The notes below the pieces were generated by a model. It saw only the letters and a program-made list of their open reading frames with translations. It had not been told where the DNA came from and made no database searches. This document shows, piece after piece, positions 8,635 to 18,285 of a DNA stretch of 64,000 nucleotides. A program made the position numbers and the translations under genes. How positions within the stretch are numbered: the stretch's first letter is position 1; every line of letters starts with the position of its first letter. Origin of the DNA: an uncultured Pluralibacter sp. (lineage in GTDB: Bacteria > Pseudomonadota > Gammaproteobacteria > Enterobacterales > Enterobacteriaceae); contig NZ_CAJYMB010000014.1 in NCBI RefSeq assembly GCF_913775985.1, positions 107,437-171,436 of the forward strand, in the 5' to 3' direction.

Positions 8635-9927
8635 TCAATGTTCCGTTTTGGCCGGGAAAGTCTGAAATGCAATCTGACGTTCGACCGGATACACCTCCCT
8701 TCCGGTAAGTTCGCGCAGAATGACGGAGTTACGGTAGCTTGCCATACCGAGATCGGGCGTAACGAAACCGTGAGTATGCAGCTCGGCATTTTGAACAAAG
8801 ACGCGATTGTAGAAATCAATGCTGTAGTTACGCTGCACGTCGTAGCGCCCTTGCTCGTCCCAGCGCAAGCGCCGGGTAACACCTTCAAGAAACGCTGGCG
8901 GGCTGGAGTGATATCCCGTTGCCATGACCAGCCCTTCAGTACGGCGGGTAAATGCGCGTTCCTGCTCCTGCTGATAGAGCGAGAGTTCAAGCTCCCCGTT
9001 GGGCAGCCGTCGCATACCTGTCAATGCAGAATGGGTGAAGAGATTAACGTTCAGTTCCCCATCGAGCTGTTTAACGTACATCAGGTCATAGATATCGTTG
9101 ATTAAACTACTATTAATGCCCTTATAAAGGCTTTTGTGGCTGGCATTTAACTGGTCTCGCTTAGCAGGAGCCAGGTCATGAAAATAATCCACCCATTCTG
9201 GAGAGGTCATCTCTAGCGTCAGCCTGGTGTATTCAAGCGGGTAGAAGCGCGGCGCGCGGGTGATCCAGTTAAGCTGGTAGCCAAATTTGTCGATATCATT
9301 GAGCAGATCATAATAAATTTCGGCTGCGCTCTGTCCGCTCCCCAGTACGGTAATTGAGCGCTTTTGCTGCAGCTGATCTTTATTTTCAAGGTAATCGCTG
9401 GAGTGGGTAAAATACGGGCGCAGCGGCAAGCTACACTCCGGTACCCATGCCGTAGGGCCAGTACCGAGGACAAGCTGACGGGCATAATACTCTTGCGTTT
9501 GCCCATTAAGAGTATCGGTAGCGCGTACACACCAGGCAGACTTTTTCTCGTCATAGCTGACATAATCCACGCGCCTGTTCCAGCGTAAATTGCTAAGGCG
9601 AGAGCAAACCCACTGGCAGTACTGGTTATACTCTTTGCGCATCAGAAAAAAGTTCTCTCTAATATAAAAAGAATAAAGCTTTCCCTTTTTTTTCATATAA
9701 TTAAGCAAACTATACGGGCTGGTTGGGTCGGCAAGCGTAACCAGATCGGCAATAAAAGGCGTCTGAAGATGGGCGCTCTCAAGCATCATCCCGGTATGCC
9801 AGTCAAATCCGGCATTCCGATCGAGAAAAATACCGTTCAGATCCTCGATGGGTTCACTGAGGCAGGCCAGGCCCAGGTTAAATGGGCCGATCCCAATACC
9901 CACAAAATCGTAAATTGTATGATTCAT
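8635..9927 (-). CDS. dfoA: Cadaverine/lysine N-hydroxylase
   Basis: 430-residue FAD- and NADPH-dependent N-hydroxylating monooxygenase of the IucD/SidA/PvdA family. It has the FAD-binding GIGIGPFNLGLA motif at residues 11-22, an NADPH-binding GSGQSAAE motif near 198 and the ATGYHSSPP substrate/FAD segment near 340. In the desferrioxamine pathway it turns cadaverine into N-hydroxycadaverine. It starts 10 nt after dfoJ and its TGA is separated from the dfoC ATG by a single base. The cadaverine specificity is inferred from the neighbouring decarboxylase and the fused synthetase; on its own the protein could be taken for a lysine N6-hydroxylase (IucD). Confidence 0.92.
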   Translation of the reverse strand: MNHTIYDFVGIGIGPFNLGLACLSEPIEDLNGIFLDRNAGFDWHTGMMLESAHLQTPFIADLVTLADPTSPYSLLNYMKKKGKLYSFYIRENFFLMRKEYNQYCQWVCSRLSNLRWNRRVDYVSYDEKKSAWCVRATDTLNGQTQEYYARQLVLGTGPTAWVPECSLPLRPYFTHSSDYLENKDQLQQKRSITVLGSGQSAAEIYYDLLNDIDKFGYQLNWITRAPRFYPLEYTRLTLEMTSPEWVDYFHDLAPAKRDQLNASHKSLYKGINSSLINDIYDLMYVKQLDGELNVNLFTHSALTGMRRLPNGELELSLYQQEQERAFTRRTEGLVMATGYHSSPPAFLEGVTRRLRWDEQGRYDVQRNYSIDFYNRVFVQNAELHTHGFVTPDLGMASYRNSVILRELTGREVYPVERQIAFQTFPAKTEH

Positions 9928-9937
9928 ATCGGAGTTC

Positions 9938-11482
9938 TCATTGAGTTACCGAAGAGGTGCGGAGATATTCCCGTCCGTAGTGCGCTATCAGGCTGATAAC
10001 TTCGTCCAGGTCGGCGCTGGTGGTCGTTGGATTAAGCAGGGTAAATTTTAGATACTGCCGCCCATCTACTCGGGTGCCGGCGATGATAGCCCTCCCGGAA
10101 CGGAATATGGCTTTGCGAATCGCTGCATTCATCTCATCAATTTGGGTATCGCTGAGCATCCGATCGGGCCTGAAGCGGAAAACCTGAGTGGAGAGCTCCG
10201 GCGCGTGTAATACCTCAATCTCAGGATGATCGCTTAACAGCCGGTGTGCGATCTGCGCCAGATGCAGCACCGAATCGAAAGCGTTACCTAACGCAACCGG
10301 GCCCATAATGCGCAGCGTCAGCCACATTTTTAAGGCATCAAAGCGCCGGGTCGTCTGGATACTTTTATTCACAAGATTTGGCGTGCCTTCCTGCTGGGCG
10401 CTAAGCGGATTGAGGTAGTCAGCATGGTGCGTGACGTGTTTCAGATTCTGTTTATCCCGTACAAAAAAAGCGCCGCAGCTAACGGTCTGAAAGAAGGATT
10501 TGTGGTAATCCACGGTGACAGAATCGGCCCGTTCAATCCCGCGCAGGCGCTGGCGATGTTGCTCTGAAACCAGCAAACCGCAGCCGTAGGCGGCATCTAC
10601 GTGCATCCATAAATTGCTGCGCTGGCACAAGTCGGCGATCTCCTCCAGCGGATCGATACTGCCGAAGTCAGTTGTACCGCCAGTAGCAACGATCGCTATC
10701 GGGATCAGCCCCTCATCGCGAGAGCGCTGTATCTCACGCTCAAGCACTTTAACATCCATGCGGTAGCGCGCATCGCAGTCCACCGCCACCACGGCATCGT
10801 AGCCCAGCCCGAGGATTGCCATGGACTTCTGAATACTGAAGTGGCTCAGCGATGAAGCGAAAATACGCCATTTGCCTGCATCCGGCGGCAAACCACGATA
10901 TTTAACAAGGTGCCCCGGATGATGAGATTCACACCAGCTGTCGCGGGCAAGCAGCATTGCCATCAGGTTTGACTGGGTTCCTCCACTGGTAAAAATACCG
11001 TCAGAACAGGGCGGCAGCCCGATACGCTGCAGCGTCCAGTCAATGACCTTTTGTTCAATAAGCGTCCCGCCAGCGCTCTGATCCCAGGTATCCACCGAGG
11101 TATTCACCGCCGAGAGGATTTGCTCAGCCGCCAGCGACGGCAGGACCACTGGACAGTTTAAATGCGCAAGATATTTAGGGTGATGGAACCAGATGGCATC
11201 ACGAAGGTAGAGGTTATAAAGCTCGGAAAATGCTTTATCGCTGTCACCCAAAGGGTGATTCAAATCGACGCTTCTGAACTGGCCCGCCAGTTCTTCAGGC
11301 AGTATTCCGCTGAAAGGCTTTTCTACCTTCTTAACCGTATCAGCAAGTAGATCCAGCACCTTCTGACTCTGCTGCTGCCATAATCCAAGCTGTTGATCAT
11401 TGAAAAGCCAGTCGGCTGAGCTAACGCCCTCAAAAGGATTCGATAATTCTGATACTGATGGTGCGAACAATTGTGTCGCCAT
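9938..11482 (-). CDS. dfoJ: PLP-dependent lysine (diamine-forming) decarboxylase
   Basis: 514-residue group II (DDC-type) decarboxylase. Seen are the GGTQSN cofactor motif (about 167-172), HVDAAYG with the PLP-pairing Asp296, and VDYHKSFF with the Schiff-base Lys328. It would make cadaverine from lysine as the first step of desferrioxamine synthesis; amino-acid preference is inferred from the DFO context, since the family also includes glutamate, tyrosine and diaminobutyrate decarboxylases. ATG at 11482 is preferred over the GTG at 11530 because AGGAA lies 7-8 nt before it and the family-like sequence begins there. It is the first gene of the operon, and the upstream region has a candidate Fur-controlled promoter. 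Confidence 0.9.
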   Translation of the reverse strand: MATQLFAPSVSELSNPFEGVSSADWLFNDQQLGLWQQQSQKVLDLLADTVKKVEKPFSGILPEELAGQFRSVDLNHPLGDSDKAFSELYNLYLRDAIWFHHPKYLAHLNCPVVLPSLAAEQILSAVNTSVDTWDQSAGGTLIEQKVIDWTLQRIGLPPCSDGIFTSGGTQSNLMAMLLARDSWCESHHPGHLVKYRGLPPDAGKWRIFASSLSHFSIQKSMAILGLGYDAVVAVDCDARYRMDVKVLEREIQRSRDEGLIPIAIVATGGTTDFGSIDPLEEIADLCQRSNLWMHVDAAYGCGLLVSEQHRQRLRGIERADSVTVDYHKSFFQTVSCGAFFVRDKQNLKHVTHHADYLNPLSAQQEGTPNLVNKSIQTTRRFDALKMWLTLRIMGPVALGNAFDSVLHLAQIAHRLLSDHPEIEVLHAPELSTQVFRFRPDRMLSDTQIDEMNAAIRKAIFRSGRAIIAGTRVDGRQYLKFTLLNPTTTSADLDEVISLIAHYGREYLRTSSVTQ

Positions 11483-11671
11483 TTTCCATTCCTGTTTATT
11501 TAGTTCTGAGAAATCCTGCAGGTACGGCACTGCAGGTCATCTTGCTCGCTCTAAATTCCAGATAAATGAGATGAAGGGTTGAGATACAACGCCAAACTCA
11601 AGAACGCATTTTTTAATTTAATAATTTCATGGAGTTATATTTAAACAATAACACAATGTCAGGAGAGCTAA

Positions 11672-11699
11672 AGTATAAATGCAAATGGTTATCATTCCA
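11672..11699 (-). promoter_or_regulatory. Candidate Fur box and -10 element of the dfo operon
   Basis: Read on the minus strand, TGGAATGATAACCATTTGC (11699-11681) matches 13 of 19 positions of the Fur consensus GATAATGATAATCATTATC, including the AATGATAA-CATT core. A TATACT -10-like hexamer lies 4 nt downstream (11677-11672), so Fur binding would block the promoter. No good -35 is visible. The inferred leader to the dfoJ ATG would be about 180 nt. Confidence 0.55.
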
Positions 11700-12430
11700 C
11701 TTCAATGAAGTTAAAATGTGTTACAATGAATGCTTATATATTTCAGATAACACCAGACACACAATGTTCATAAGGGTATAAAAACCGCGCAGCAACAACG
11801 CACTTTTCACCAAGAAAATTCACTATCCCCATGAAAAAAGAATGGCAATACCTACCTCTTTATTTCCATTTAATAATACTATTTTATCAACAACATAATT
11901 AAAAAGACTATATTATAATTTTATAGAATAAGTTACTGCAGACACTAACTCGCATAATAAATTATATTTCAGCTGAAATATGAAAGATTAAATAAAACCT
12001 TAAATTCAATACGATACCTATGACAGACCTGACAGATAAGAACATGCCCTTTGAATGAAACTGCTCACAAATAAGAACTTAACCCACTGATTATAAGAAA
12101 AAATTAATACACACACTTCCTGAGTAACCGTATTTTCCACTATATCACCCTCTAATCAGAATAATAATTAACCCTCCTTGACATTACTCCTCCCTCACAT
12201 TATCTATTAAATGTCCTACAGAATATTTCCGCCAATCACTAAATGTAACTTGTATTACCAGAATGCGGAGCAACGCGCTGCGGCGTACATCCTGAGCATT
12301 TCAAGCTGCATGCAGCCTGAAATATGACGGGTGAATATCATCCATAGCCACGCGGCCGCATACCAATAAACCTCTGCTGTTATCGCTGGGCGATGAACAG
12401 ATATTTTCCTGCCACAGGAGAAAGGTAGAT
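11700..12430. other. AT-rich region without a convincing gene
   Basis: About 730 bases of strongly AT-rich DNA between the dfo promoter and the protease gene. No frame longer than about 75 codons has a ribosome site or sensible composition. The right end holds a palindromic element (12298-12322: ATTTCA-A-GCTGCATGCAGC-C-TGAAAT) that could be an operator or a decayed repeat. The low GC fits a horizontally acquired or H-NS-bound segment. Confidence 0.6.
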
Positions 12431-13840
12431 ATGCAGAAGAAGAAAAGACTCGCGTTATTATCCGGATTAACTTTCGCATTATTAATCAGCGCCGGGGCCA
12501 GCAGCGCCGCTTCGAATATTACGGAAATGGATGGCGATCCGGCGGTAAAAGAAGCCGCACCGGGCAGCACCGGTAAAGCGCACTTCGCCAGCCCTGACAC
12601 GTCAAAATCAGGGGGCGAGCCCACGGTCACGTTTGCGCCGCCGACGGAGGAGCAAAAGCGCGTGAAGCCGCCTGAAAGCGATGCCAAAGCCGCCACGCCG
12701 TTACAGGTGGGGATAAGCCTGAAAAACGATGCACCCGATGTAGATTTGAGCACCCTGCGCTGGGTCAATATTACCGGCCAGCGCCGCGCCGCGCACTTCA
12801 GCATCAAATCCCTCGGCGCGGAGTCGGTTCGCGCGGGGCTGATTATCAAAACCCTCAGCGGCCAGATCCCCGACAACCTGATCCTGCATTTTAAGGGCGA
12901 GGACGGCGACATTTTTGAAACCACCGGCAGCGAACTGAAAAACAATCAGCTCTACTGGAGCCCGGCAGTGGTCGGCGATCGGCTCACGGTGGAGCTGGTG
13001 CTGCCCGCAGGCCTGACGCCGCAGGATCTGCAGGTTTCGGTACCGCTGCTTTCCTATTTCCCGGAATCCATTAAAGGTGCGAAAGCAGGCGGCTACAGCA
13101 ATGGTTTTGGCGACAGTGGCTCCTGCCAGGTTGATGAGGTGTGCGCCGCCCAGAGCGGCACGCCGGCCTACGATGACGCTACCCGGGCGGTAGCAAAAAT
13201 GATTTATACCAAGCACGATGGCTTTAGCTATATCTGCACCGGCTCGCTGCTTAACAACAGCAACTCGCCGAAGCGGCAGCTGTTCTGGTCAGCGGCGCAC
13301 TGCCTGGCGGATCAGGAAGAAGCGGACACGCTGCAGACGGTCTGGCTTTTCCGCACGACCCAGTGCGCCGGCGATGTTTCGACGCTGGATCCGCGCGTTA
13401 CCGTCCTGACCGGCGGCGCGACGCTGCTGTTCCGCAATGCCAGCCGCGATACCCTGCTGCTGGAGCTGAAACGCACCCCGCCGGCAGGCACCTTTTATCA
13501 AGGCTGGAACGCGCAACAAATTGCCAATGGCGTTGATATTGACGATCTTCACCATCCGCAGGGCGATGCGCTGAAATACTCTAAAGGTCTGGTTACCGCG
13601 GTAGATAAACCCTACCAGGGCTTTACACATCTCATCCGCGTGCAGTGGCCTGCTGCCGTAGTAGAAGGCGGCTCTTCTGGCTCGGGGCTGCTTACCGTAT
13701 CCAACAGCGGCAACTATCAACTGCGCGGCGGACTGTTTGGCGGCCCATCAAGCTGCCGCGTTTCTACAGCCGACCGCTATGACTACTTCTCCGATTTTAG
13801 CGGCGTGTTCTCGCAAATCTCCCGCTATTTTGCGCCTTAA
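12431..13840 (+). CDS. Secreted trypsin-like serine protease (S1, lysyl-endopeptidase-like)
   Basis: 469 residues with an N-terminal signal peptide ([10 protein letters not shown]... cleavage near ASSA-AS), a non-catalytic N-terminal region of about 220 residues and a C-terminal chymotrypsin-fold domain. The triad is visible as SAAHC (His290), SRDTLLLEL (Asp340) and EGGSSGSG (Ser416). The catalytic Ser motif and the cysteine pairs (SCQVDEVC at 231-238, C269, C291) are like those of bacterial lysyl endopeptidases. ATG at 12431 has AGGAG/AAAGG before it. It stands alone, with its own terminator. Probable role: extracellular or periplasmic protein degradation; specificity for Lys is only suggested. 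The region around residues 30-90 is low in complexity (Pro/Ala/Glu/Lys) and may be a propeptide. Confidence 0.85.
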   Translation: MQKKKRLALLSGLTFALLISAGASSAASNITEMDGDPAVKEAAPGSTGKAHFASPDTSKSGGEPTVTFAPPTEEQKRVKPPESDAKAATPLQVGISLKNDAPDVDLSTLRWVNITGQRRAAHFSIKSLGAESVRAGLIIKTLSGQIPDNLILHFKGEDGDIFETTGSELKNNQLYWSPAVVGDRLTVELVLPAGLTPQDLQVSVPLLSYFPESIKGAKAGGYSNGFGDSGSCQVDEVCAAQSGTPAYDDATRAVAKMIYTKHDGFSYICTGSLLNNSNSPKRQLFWSAAHCLADQEEADTLQTVWLFRTTQCAGDVSTLDPRVTVLTGGATLLFRNASRDTLLLELKRTPPAGTFYQGWNAQQIANGVDIDDLHHPQGDALKYSKGLVTAVDKPYQGFTHLIRVQWPAAVVEGGSSGSGLLTVSNSGNYQLRGGLFGGPSSCRVSTADRYDYFSDFSGVFSQISRYFAP

Positions 13841-13859
13841 TATTGGCATTTAGATCACC

Positions 13860-13888
13860 AGGGCCCCGACCGCGTTCGGGCCCTTTTT
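13860..13888 (+). terminator. Rho-independent terminator of the protease gene
   Basis: AGGGCCC (13860-13866) pairs with GGGCCCT (13878-13884), 11-nt loop, then five T (13884-13888). It starts 20 nt after the protease stop. Confidence 0.9.
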
Positions 13889-14024
13889 GACAATTTATCC
13901 TCTCCGCATCATTTACAGAACTTACCGCTAGCTATCCGCACGGGTTTGAATTTCAATTGCTGCTAACGTTAGAGAACCCTTTTTTATTTCCCCGCTGAGT
14001 CCGAAAACATGGAGTTCCGGCAAA

Positions 14025-15665
14025 ATGCTAAAAGCAATAATGGCCACCGCCCGCGATCGGGCGCGTTTACAGGAAATAACCGGTGTGCTGGTGCGCTACG
14101 GGCTGCAGGATCTGCTGCGCCTGCTGGGCCTCTCTGCCCTGTTCGACAAATTTAGCGTCGGTAAAACCCAGGACGCGCGCCCGCTGCCCGAGCGGCTGTG
14201 CTCGGCGCTGGAAGAGCTCGGGCCCGCCTTCGTTAAGCTGGGCCAGATCCTCTCTACCCGCAGCGATCTGCTCGGCCCGGAGTGGACCGATGCTCTCGGC
14301 CAGCTGAACACCAGCGCCAGCCCGCTGCCCTGGTCATCCCTGGAAGCGCAGGTGGTCGCCACCCTCGGCGACGCGCCCCACAACCTGTTCGCCTGGTTTG
14401 ATGAAGCGCCGCTCGCCAGCGGCTCAATGGCGCAGATCCACCGCGCGCGCCTCGCCGAAGGCGACGAGGTGGTGGTTAAAATTCAGCGTCCCGGCATCGA
14501 ACCCACCATTCGCGCGGATCTCCGGCTGCTGCACTATCTGGCAGAAACGATTGAACAGCAGAGCGCCTCGCTGGCCCGCTTTCGCCCGGCGATGCTGGTG
14601 CGCTATCTGGAAAATGCCCTGCACCAGGAGCTGGACTTCAGCTATGAAGCCGCCAACGGCGAGAAGATGTTCCAGAACTTTGCCGACAGCGAAGAGGTGG
14701 TTATCCCGCAGATTTACCAGGCCTGGACCCGCCCGCGCCTGATGGTGCAGGCATTTCTGCGCGCCGCCGCGCCGCTGGAGAGCCGGCAGCTGGCCTCCGC
14801 CGGGCTGGACGGCAGCGTGCTGGCACGGCGCGGCGCCGAAGCCTTTATTAAGATGCTGTTCGATTTTCGCATTTATCACGCCGACCCCCATCCGGGCAAC
14901 GTGATGGCGCTGGCGGGCAACCGGGTGGGATTTATTGACTTCGGCATGGTGGGCTATCTCAGCGAAACCCGCCGCAGCGAGCTGCTCTCCCTGCTGTACG
15001 CCATCAGCGAACGCGACGCGAGCGGCATTGCCGACGCGCTGATCGCCTGGAGCGACGGCGACGCGCTCAATATCACCGAGCTGGAGCTGGCCGCCAACTA
15101 CTTCCTGCAAAAGCAGGGCAGCCGCACGCTGCAGCTTGGCAAAGCGCTGACGGACATGCTCGCTACCGCCCGCGAGTTCCGCCTGCCGCTGCCGCCGGAT
15201 CTGGTACTGCTGTTCAAGGCGCTGATCACCGCAGACGGCGTGCTGCAGAGCATGGATCCGCAGTTCGATATCATCGCCATTCTGCAGCCGATCCTGAAAA
15301 AACAGATGCTCCAGCGCTACGCGGGCTTTGCCAGCCGCCGGCGGATGGTGATGCTCGGCAACCGCCTGCTGGACAGCGGTGATACCCTGCCGCAAACCTT
15401 GCGGCTGGTGATACAACGCCTGCGCCACGGGCGTCTTCACGCCGATATCAACGTAGAAAACATCAGCCAGCTGGGAAAATCGCTGGAGCGGGCCGCCTCG
15501 ACGCTGGCGCTGGCTATCGTGCTTGCCGCCACCGTGCTGGCGCTGACGCCGTGGCTCATCCGGCTGCACTGGACGCTGTTCGGCATTCCGGTGATCCCGG
15601 TGCTGCTTTGCCTGTGTGGCGTGGGCGGATCCGCGTGGTTAATTCGCCGACTGTGGATGCGCTGA
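14025..15665 (+). CDS. UbiB/ABC1-family atypical kinase-like protein (second UbiB paralogue type)
   Basis: 546-residue member of the ABC1/ADCK/UbiB family. Diagnostic motifs are KLGQILSTRSDLLGPE (KxGQ, 71-74), the Ala-rich nucleotide loop ASGSMAQIH (131-139), the VKIQRPG strand with the Lys152 equivalent, HADPHPGN near 283 and IDFG near 305. Two hydrophobic helices close the protein (about 490-540), as in membrane-anchored UbiB. These proteins are ATPases/kinases acting in quinone or membrane-lipid handling. The sequence is not the E. coli-type ubiB, which sits in ubiE-ubiJ-ubiB, so this is likely an additional copy with an unknown target. It is a single gene just upstream of treF. Confidence 0.85.
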   Translation: MLKAIMATARDRARLQEITGVLVRYGLQDLLRLLGLSALFDKFSVGKTQDARPLPERLCSALEELGPAFVKLGQILSTRSDLLGPEWTDALGQLNTSASPLPWSSLEAQVVATLGDAPHNLFAWFDEAPLASGSMAQIHRARLAEGDEVVVKIQRPGIEPTIRADLRLLHYLAETIEQQSASLARFRPAMLVRYLENALHQELDFSYEAANGEKMFQNFADSEEVVIPQIYQAWTRPRLMVQAFLRAAAPLESRQLASAGLDGSVLARRGAEAFIKMLFDFRIYHADPHPGNVMALAGNRVGFIDFGMVGYLSETRRSELLSLLYAISERDASGIADALIAWSDGDALNITELELAANYFLQKQGSRTLQLGKALTDMLATAREFRLPLPPDLVLLFKALITADGVLQSMDPQFDIIAILQPILKKQMLQRYAGFASRRRMVMLGNRLLDSGDTLPQTLRLVIQRLRHGRLHADINVENISQLGKSLERAASTLALAIVLAATVLALTPWLIRLHWTLFGIPVIPVLLCLCGVGGSAWLIRRLWMR

Positions 15666-15794
15666 TACAGTTCAGAATTCACTCAAAAATGTGATCCTGC
15701 GCATATTTTGCTCATCGTCTGGCGGCACAATGGCTATGCTTATAGACGTTTGTCAAAAAAATGAGCGCCCGACACTACCGGAGGTTGCGATTGT

Positions 15795-17456
15795 ATGCCG
15801 AGCCAGATCAGCCAAAAATTACGTTTCCCACCAGAGGATATCCTGCAAATTGAACAGGCCGAGCCCGGTTATCTTACGGATCCCTGCGAGCTGAAGCTGG
15901 ATGAGATGCTGGAGGTCGAACCGGAGCCGGAGATCATCGAGGGCCTGCCCGCATCCGATGCCCTGACGCCTTCAGACCGCTATCTCGAACTGTTCGAAGA
16001 GGTACAGGCGTCGCGCATCTTTACCGACAGCAAAACCTTTCCGGACTGCGCCCCGCGTATCGAGCCGCTGGATATTCTGATCCGCTACCGCCGGCTGAAA
16101 AATCTGCCGGGTTTCGATCTGCGCAAGTTCGTGGTGTCGCACTTCTGGCTGCCCGACAATACTGACGATAACTACGTTTCCGATCCCAACAGCTCGCTCA
16201 AAGAACACATTGATAACCTGTGGCCGGTGCTGACCCGTGAGCCGCAGGACCACATTCCGTGGTCGTCGCTGCTGGCGCTGCCCCAGGCCTACATCGTGCC
16301 CGGCGGCCGCTTTACCGAGACTTACTACTGGGACTCCTACTTCACCATGCTGGGGCTGGCAGAAAGCGGGCGCAGCGACCTGATGAAGTGTATGGCGGAC
16401 AATTTCGCGTGGATGATCGAGCGCTACGGCCATATTCCCAACGGCAACCGCACCTATTACCTGAGCCGCTCCCAGCCGCCGGTGTTCGCGCTGATGGTGG
16501 AGCTGTTCGAAGAGGACGGCGTGCGCGGTGCGCGGCGCTACCTTGAGCATCTGAAAATGGAGTACGCCTTCTGGATGGACGGCGCCGGTTCCCTGCTGCC
16601 CAACCAGGCCTATCGCCGGGTAGTCAGAATGCAGGACGGCTCACTGCTCAACCGCTACTGGGACGACCGCGACACGCCCCGGGACGAATCCTGGTTTGAA
16701 GACGTGGAAACCGCCCGCCACTCGGGCCGCCCGCCGAACGAGGTCTACCGCGACCTGCGCGCCGGTGCGGAATCCGGCTGGGACTATACCTCGCGCTGGC
16801 TGCGGGACGGCAACCGGCTGGCGAGTATCCGCACCACCCAGTTTGTACCGGTGGATCTCAATGCCCTGATGTTCAAGCTGGAAAGTACCATCGCCAATAT
16901 TTCGGCATTAAACGGCGATCGCGAAACCGAGGCCGATTTCCGCCACCGGGCCAGCGAGCGCCGGGCGGCGATTACCCGCTATCTGTGGGACGACGAGCAG
17001 GGCTGCTACCGCGACTACGACTGGCGGCGCGAGGAGATGGCGCTGTTTTCTGCGGCAAGCGTGGTGCCGCTGTATGTGGGCCTCGCCACCCATGAGCAGG
17101 CTGACAAGCTCGACACCGCAATACGTACTCGCCTGCTGACGCCGGGCGGGATTATGGCCACCGAATACGACAGCGGCGAGCAGTGGGATTACCCCAACGG
17201 CTGGGCGCCGCTGCAGTGGATGGCAATTCAGGGCTTCAAGCTCTACGGTAACGACGCGCTCGGAAATGAGATTGCCCACAGCTGGCTGAAAATGGTCAAC
17301 AACTTTTACCAGCAGCACCACAAGCTGATTGAGAAATACCACATCTCGTGCAGCACCGCCCGGGAAGGCGGCGGCGGCGAATATCCGCTGCAGGACGGCT
17401 TCGGCTGGACCAACGGCGTGGTGCGCAGATTAATTGGCCTGTACGGCGAACCGTGA
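15795..17456 (+). CDS. treF: Cytoplasmic trehalase
   Basis: 553-residue glycoside hydrolase family 37 enzyme that splits trehalose into two glucose molecules in the cytoplasm. Both family signatures are present, [14 protein letters not shown] near 170 and [10 protein letters not shown] near 465. There is no signal peptide, and the acidic N-terminal extension ([15 protein letters not shown]) is typical of TreF as opposed to periplasmic TreA. ATG at 15795 follows GGAGG by 10 nt. Gene position next to the yhj cluster is as in E. coli, where treF is induced by osmotic stress through RpoS; the promoter was not identified here. Confidence 0.97.
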   Translation: MPSQISQKLRFPPEDILQIEQAEPGYLTDPCELKLDEMLEVEPEPEIIEGLPASDALTPSDRYLELFEEVQASRIFTDSKTFPDCAPRIEPLDILIRYRRLKNLPGFDLRKFVVSHFWLPDNTDDNYVSDPNSSLKEHIDNLWPVLTREPQDHIPWSSLLALPQAYIVPGGRFTETYYWDSYFTMLGLAESGRSDLMKCMADNFAWMIERYGHIPNGNRTYYLSRSQPPVFALMVELFEEDGVRGARRYLEHLKMEYAFWMDGAGSLLPNQAYRRVVRMQDGSLLNRYWDDRDTPRDESWFEDVETARHSGRPPNEVYRDLRAGAESGWDYTSRWLRDGNRLASIRTTQFVPVDLNALMFKLESTIANISALNGDRETEADFRHRASERRAAITRYLWDDEQGCYRDYDWRREEMALFSAASVVPLYVGLATHEQADKLDTAIRTRLLTPGGIMATEYDSGEQWDYPNGWAPLQWMAIQGFKLYGNDALGNEIAHSWLKMVNNFYQQHHKLIEKYHISCSTAREGGGGEYPLQDGFGWTNGVVRRLIGLYGEP

Positions 17457-17474
17457 TCTCGCGAACTGTACAAT

Positions 17475-17505
17475 AAATAGCCAACCTTCGCGTCGGCTAT
17501 TTTTT
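17475..17505 (+). terminator. Rho-independent terminator of treF
   Basis: AAATAGCC (17475-17482) pairs with GGCTATTT (17495-17502), 12-nt loop, T-run to 17505. It starts 19 nt after the treF stop. Confidence 0.9.
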
Positions 17506-17608
17506 GTCCGGAAAAACATGTCGCCCGCGCCTGGCCGTTTTTATCGCACTGCGCTTTACTGGCCTCTGTCCACCCACCACTATCACCGCAGCCCGCAGGG
17601 AAAATGCC

Positions 17609-18142
17609 ATGAACGCGCTTCAAACATCCCGCCTTTGTCTCAGCCCCCTCAGCGAAGCCGACTGGCCGCTGTTCCTCGCCCTCCAGCAGGACAGCACCGT
17701 CATGCGCTACGTGTCCGATCCCCGCAGCGAAGAGGAAATCCGCGCCGCCTTTGAATCCCGCCTCCCGCGGTGGTCGCCGGGCTGCGCCCACTGGCTGTGC
17801 CTGATGGTGCGGGAAAAAGAGAGTGGCCGCGCGCTGGGGGTGACCGGCTATATTCAGCGGGAGCCGGACGCGGGCGAAGTGGGATTTCTGTTTTTTCCCG
17901 CTGCCCAGGGCAGAGGCTACGGCACCGAATCCCTGCGGGCGGTATGCGATTTCGCCTTCAGCAGCGGGGAGCTTCGCCGCCTGAGTGCCACAGTTACCGC
18001 CGGCAATTTTGCCTCGCGCGGCGCGCTGGAAAAAGTCGGCTTCCGGCTTGAAGGGGAGCTGCGCGAGAGCTTTCAGCTGGCGGGAGAATGGCATAACGAC
18101 TGGCTTTTTGGCCTGCTTTCTCGCGAATACCGCAGCCGCTGA
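17609..18142 (+). CDS. GNAT-family N-acetyltransferase (RimJ/RimL-like)
   Basis: 177 residues of the GCN5-related N-acetyltransferase fold of the Acetyltransf_3 (RimJ/RimL) type. The acetyl-CoA binding motif is QGRGYGTESL near residue 98, followed by the NFASRGALEKVGFRLEGELRE block that is typical of this branch. ATG at 17609 is chosen because AGGGA lies just before it and the conserved sequence begins at LQTSRLCLSPL; the frame upstream is only open DNA. The acceptor is unknown: ribosomal proteins, other N-termini, amino acids or a drug are all possible. It is not part of the E. coli gene order between treF and yhjC, so it is an addition. Confidence 0.85.
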   Translation: MNALQTSRLCLSPLSEADWPLFLALQQDSTVMRYVSDPRSEEEIRAAFESRLPRWSPGCAHWLCLMVREKESGRALGVTGYIQREPDAGEVGFLFFPAAQGRGYGTESLRAVCDFAFSSGELRRLSATVTAGNFASRGALEKVGFRLEGELRESFQLAGEWHNDWLFGLLSREYRSR

Positions 18143-18285
18143 CCTTTAAATCTTTGCCTCTGTCGCTGAAAAATCACTTTCTGCGCCCTCGCCTGATGAT
18201 TTCACCCTGATTGATTGCTATAAAAACAACAATCGAGGATTGATTATTTACATTGTTCCAACATGGACAACAGAAGGCGCTGCGG

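Noticed and set aside
8634..8990. 119-codon upstream extension of dfoC
   Set aside because: It overlaps dfoA in another frame and has no acyltransferase sequence; ATG 8633 follows the dfoA stop by 1 nt.
6279..9927. Aerobactin (iucABCD) reading of the siderophore genes
   Set aside because: Aerobactin needs separate IucA, IucB and IucC and no decarboxylase; here the acyltransferase is fused to one synthetase and a decarboxylase leads the operon.
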